Shown here one piece after another: positions 15,627 through 17,551 of a DNA stretch of 17,551 nucleotides; the first letter of the stretch is position 1, and each line of letters opens with the position of its first letter. The stretch is from Deltaproteobacteria bacterium (GTDB taxonomy: Bacteria; Desulfobacterota_D; UBA1144; Nemesobacterales; N074bin48): contig SMWS01000117.1 in assembly GCA_004356685.1 (NCBI GenBank), positions 1 to 17,551 of the forward strand, written 5' to 3'. Position numbers and translations under genes: made by a program. The notes under the pieces are model-generated. The model had not been told where the DNA came from and did not search any database. It saw only the letters and a program-made list of their open reading frames with translations.

Positions 15627-15654
15627 TATAATAATTGTTAGTATAATTATTATA
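15627..15654 (+). promoter_or_regulatory. Perfect 10-bp inverted repeat overlapping a -10 element and the lipB start codon
   Basis: TATAATAATT (15627-15636) and AATTATTATA (15645-15654) are perfect complements around the 8-base loop GTTAGTAT. The right arm ends on the A of the lipB ATG. TATAAT at 15642-15647 overlaps the loop and right arm; transcription from it would begin about at the ATG itself. No convincing -35 is seen, so either a repressor site, an mRNA hairpin or chance in A/T-only sequence is possible. Confidence 0.4.
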
Positions 15655-16325
15655 TGAACGAATTTAAAATTCTTAATCTTGGATTAACTGACTACAAAAA
15701 AGCTCTTAATATTCAACTCGGCCTTCTGGATAAAAGAAAAAACAATTTAATTCCAGACACTCTGATCCTATTAGAGCATTCACCCACTATCACTATTGGA
15801 AGAGGCGGAGATTTAAAGAACCTTCTTGTTTCGCAAAACTATCTCAAAGATAAAGGCATATATTTTGAACAAATAAGCAGAGGCGGCGATATTACGTTTC
15901 ACGGCCCCGGGCAAATAGTTGGTTATCCTATAATGAATTTAAATAGCCTGGGCAGAGATATACATAAGTATTTAAGATCTTTGGAACATTTAATTATTGA
16001 TATGTTGAAAAATTACGGTATTAAAGCCTCGGGTTTTAAAGGTATTACAGGGGTTTGGTCAAATGACAAAAAAATCGCATCAATTGGAATTGGAGTAAAA
16101 AGATGGATAACATATCATGGATTTGCCATTAATATTAACAATGACCTTAATTGTTACGACATGATTATTCCCTGCGGACTAAGTAAAGTAAGGATGACAA
16201 ATGTAACTACTGAATCCGCCACTGGAAAAGTAACAATTGAGAACGCAAATGATTACATAATAGATTCGTTTAGTAAGACTTTTAATCAAAAATATTCAGG
16301 AATCCTCAATATCAATTTAAATTAA
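15654..16325 (+). CDS. lipB: Octanoyl-[ACP]:protein octanoyltransferase
   Basis: Transfers octanoyl from acyl carrier protein to the lipoyl Lys of E2-type proteins and GcvH; LipA then inserts sulfur. It has 223 residues, usual size. The family signature RGGDITFHGPGQ is at 76-87, followed by GYPIMNL. The active-site Lys is K140 in DKKIASIG, and the acyl-accepting Cys is C174 in IIPCGLSKVRMTN. It lies 53 bases downstream of the second lpd and on the opposite side of the regulatory region from aceF, whose K41 is an expected substrate. There is no Shine-Dalgarno, and an inverted repeat abuts the start. lipA is not in this window. Confidence 0.97.
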   Translation: MNEFKILNLGLTDYKKALNIQLGLLDKRKNNLIPDTLILLEHSPTITIGRGGDLKNLLVSQNYLKDKGIYFEQISRGGDITFHGPGQIVGYPIMNLNSLGRDIHKYLRSLEHLIIDMLKNYGIKASGFKGITGVWSNDKKIASIGIGVKRWITYHGFAININNDLNCYDMIIPCGLSKVRMTNVTTESATGKVTIENANDYIIDSFSKTFNQKYSGILNINLN

Positions 16326-16332
16326 AATTATT

Positions 16333-17424
16333 TTGGAATCTATAACTAAAATTATTAGTATTATCTTTTTATTTATATCCTCTTACTTTCCTTCTTGTGC
16401 AGATGCAAATGATATAAAACTGCCCCCAAATTTTAATATTAATACTTATGCAGAAAAGTTAAAGGGCCCAAGATTCATGGCTCTTAGTCCTGATAATGTA
16501 GTTTTTGTAACAGAAATAAGATCAGGGCAAGTTATTGCTTTACCCGATACAGATAACAATGGAAAAGCTGATAAATATTTGATAAAAGCTAAGAATCTAA
16601 GATCTCCACATGGGATTGCTTTTTATAAAGACTGGCTATACGTGGGAGAAAGCAACCAGATTGTAAGATATAAATATTTCGATTACAAAAATGATCTTGG
16701 AGAAAAAGAAATAGTAATTCCAAACCTGCCCCGTGGAGGCCATTCTACAAAAACCATCTTATTCGGAATGTACAATAAGTTATATTTATCAATAGGTTCT
16801 TCATGCAATATATGTAAAGAAAAAGATCAAAGAAGAGCTTCTATTATGCAATTCAACCCAGATGGGAGCGAAGGCAAAATATATGCAGAAGGACTAAAAA
16901 ACTCTGTAGGACTTGCGCTTAATCCAAAAACAAACCAATTATGGGCATCAGATAACGGCATAGACTGGCTCGGAGATAACCTGCCACCTGAAGAGATAAA
17001 TATTATTAAAGAGGGTAAGCATTACGGCTGGCCTTTCTGTTATGGTGATAAAATCCCCGACCCTAAAATGGGAGATCCTATATTTTGTAACAATACAGAA
17101 CCACCGGCATTTGAAATGCAGGCTCATTCTGCTCCTCTTGGATTAACATTCTACACAGGTAGCCAGTTTCCAAAAGAATTTCATGGAGACTTGTTTGTCG
17201 CTTTTCATGGATCATGGAATCGCTCTGTGCCAACAGGATATAAAGTTGTCAGGATTAAAATTAAGGACAACAAACCCATATCAATAGAAGATTTTGCCTC
17301 AGGGTGGCTTAAAGGAACTACAAGAACAGGACGTCCAGTTGATGTCTTAGTCAATATAGACGGAAGCCTTTTAGTTTCAGATGACAAGGGGGGTAAAATA
17401 TACAGGATTTACTACGACAAGTAG
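16333..17424 (+). CDS. Exported PQQ-type glucose/sorbosone dehydrogenase-like beta-propeller protein
   Basis: A 363-residue six-bladed propeller of the glucose/sorbosone dehydrogenase family, which oxidises sugars or aldoses using PQQ in the periplasm; whether this one binds PQQ or which sugar it uses is not visible. The N-terminus is a signal peptide: a Lys, then a hydrophobic core IISIIFLFISSYF, with a likely type I cleavage after SCADA. The Cys there (FPSC) is a poor lipobox. Family motifs include GPRFMALSPD, LRSPHGIAFY, SSCNICKEKD, GLKNSVGLALNP, DNGIDWLGDNLPPEEIN and FHGSWNRSVPTGYKVVRI. The start is TTG at 16333, the best candidate because the frame is closed by TAA at 16318-16320 and contains no ATG before the signal peptide; there is no Shine-Dalgarno. 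It lies 7 bases after lipB, so probably the same transcript, although no functional link is known. Confidence 0.88.
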   Translation: MESITKIISIIFLFISSYFPSCADANDIKLPPNFNINTYAEKLKGPRFMALSPDNVVFVTEIRSGQVIALPDTDNNGKADKYLIKAKNLRSPHGIAFYKDWLYVGESNQIVRYKYFDYKNDLGEKEIVIPNLPRGGHSTKTILFGMYNKLYLSIGSSCNICKEKDQRRASIMQFNPDGSEGKIYAEGLKNSVGLALNPKTNQLWASDNGIDWLGDNLPPEEINIIKEGKHYGWPFCYGDKIPDPKMGDPIFCNNTEPPAFEMQAHSAPLGLTFYTGSQFPKEFHGDLFVAFHGSWNRSVPTGYKVVRIKIKDNKPISIEDFASGWLKGTTRTGRPVDVLVNIDGSLLVSDDKGGKIYRIYYDK

Positions 17425-17438
17425 ATATTATTTACTTG
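17418..17438. terminator. Weak hairpin between convergent genes
   Basis: CAAGTA (17418-17423) and TACTTG (17433-17438) are perfect complements around a 9-base loop, starting inside the last codons of the dehydrogenase gene. A convergent gene ends at 17440 or 17432. It could act as a bidirectional terminator, but the stem is short and there is no U-tract on either side. Confidence 0.25.
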
Positions 17439-17439
17439 C

Positions 17440-17551
17440 TTAAATCCCTAATCTTTCTTTCAAGCTCTTCCATTTTTTGATGTAAGTTTTTAAATCACTG
17501 CTTTCTGAATTATTTTTTGAATCAGAATTACTAATATTTTCAGTATTCCGA
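17440..17551 (-). CDS. C-terminal end of a gene entering from the right edge, unknown product
   Basis: On the minus strand a frame is open from the window edge to TAA at 17440-17442, giving 36 residues: an Asn/Ser-rich stretch (RNTENISNSDSKNNSESSD) followed by a basic helix ending KSLKERLGI. No start is inside the window. An overlapping frame also reads well at its end (HQKMEELERKIRDLSK, stop 17432-17434) and would be joined to the Asn/Ser-rich part by one extra A in the A5 run opposite 17487-17491. Which C-terminus is real cannot be settled here, and the family is not recognisable. Confidence 0.45.
   Translation of the reverse strand, partial: RNTENISNSDSKNNSESSDLKTYIKKWKSLKERLGI

Noticed and set aside
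16333..17424. Haem attachment site suggested by the two close Cys residues in SSCNICKEKD
   Set aside because: The residue after the second Cys is Lys, not His, so it is not a CxxCH cytochrome motif.

Overview
The window is AT-rich (roughly one-third G+C by eye) and densely coding, with short gaps and no tRNA, rRNA, CRISPR array, insertion sequence or phage gene that I can see. It looks like ordinary chromosome of a Gram-negative-type bacterium: a homodimeric AceE-type pyruvate dehydrogenase E1, an LpdA-like E3, a bacterial-type IleS, LipB and an exported PQQ-type sugar dehydrogenase homologue. The species cannot be named from this. Several genes have clear Shine-Dalgarno sequences (SDR gene, aceF, pdh-linked lpd), while others have none (aceE, second lpd, lipB, the ATPase-GNAT gene, the exported dehydrogenase). 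At least one of the latter, the second lpd, may be transcribed with almost no leader.

Layout. 1-2396 (+): a multi-GAF/PAS sensor histidine kinase cut by the left edge, whose GAF units recur with an exact 540-bp period. 2413-5217 (-): ileS, convergent with the kinase. 5301-5645 (-): a 114-residue orphan protein. 5778-6503 (+): a short-chain dehydrogenase/reductase lacking the usual catalytic Ser. 6513-6842 (+): a small two-helix membrane protein whose natural upstream extension carries an in-frame TAG. Leftward from 13839 to 6839: aceE, aceF, lpd and a gene for an RsbW-like ATPase fused to a GNAT acetyltransferase, with gaps of only 20, 18 and 6 bases, so very likely one operon. 13840-14166: an AT-rich divergent regulatory region with a perfect 6-3-6 palindrome. 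14167-17424 (+): a second lpd, lipB and the exported dehydrogenase. 17440-17551 (-): the tail of a gene that continues beyond the right edge.

How the genes fit together. AceE decarboxylates pyruvate, AceF carries the lipoyl arm and transfers acetyl to CoA, and Lpd reoxidises the arm. LipB, in the divergent unit, supplies the octanoyl group from which that lipoyl cofactor is made. The second Lpd could serve another lipoyl complex (2-oxoglutarate dehydrogenase, branched-chain dehydrogenase or glycine cleavage). The least explained element is the ATPase-GNAT fusion at the end of the pdh operon: a predicted acetyl-CoA-using enzyme made together with the complex that produces acetyl-CoA. It is the best candidate here for an undescribed regulatory arrangement, but its function is inference from domains and position only.
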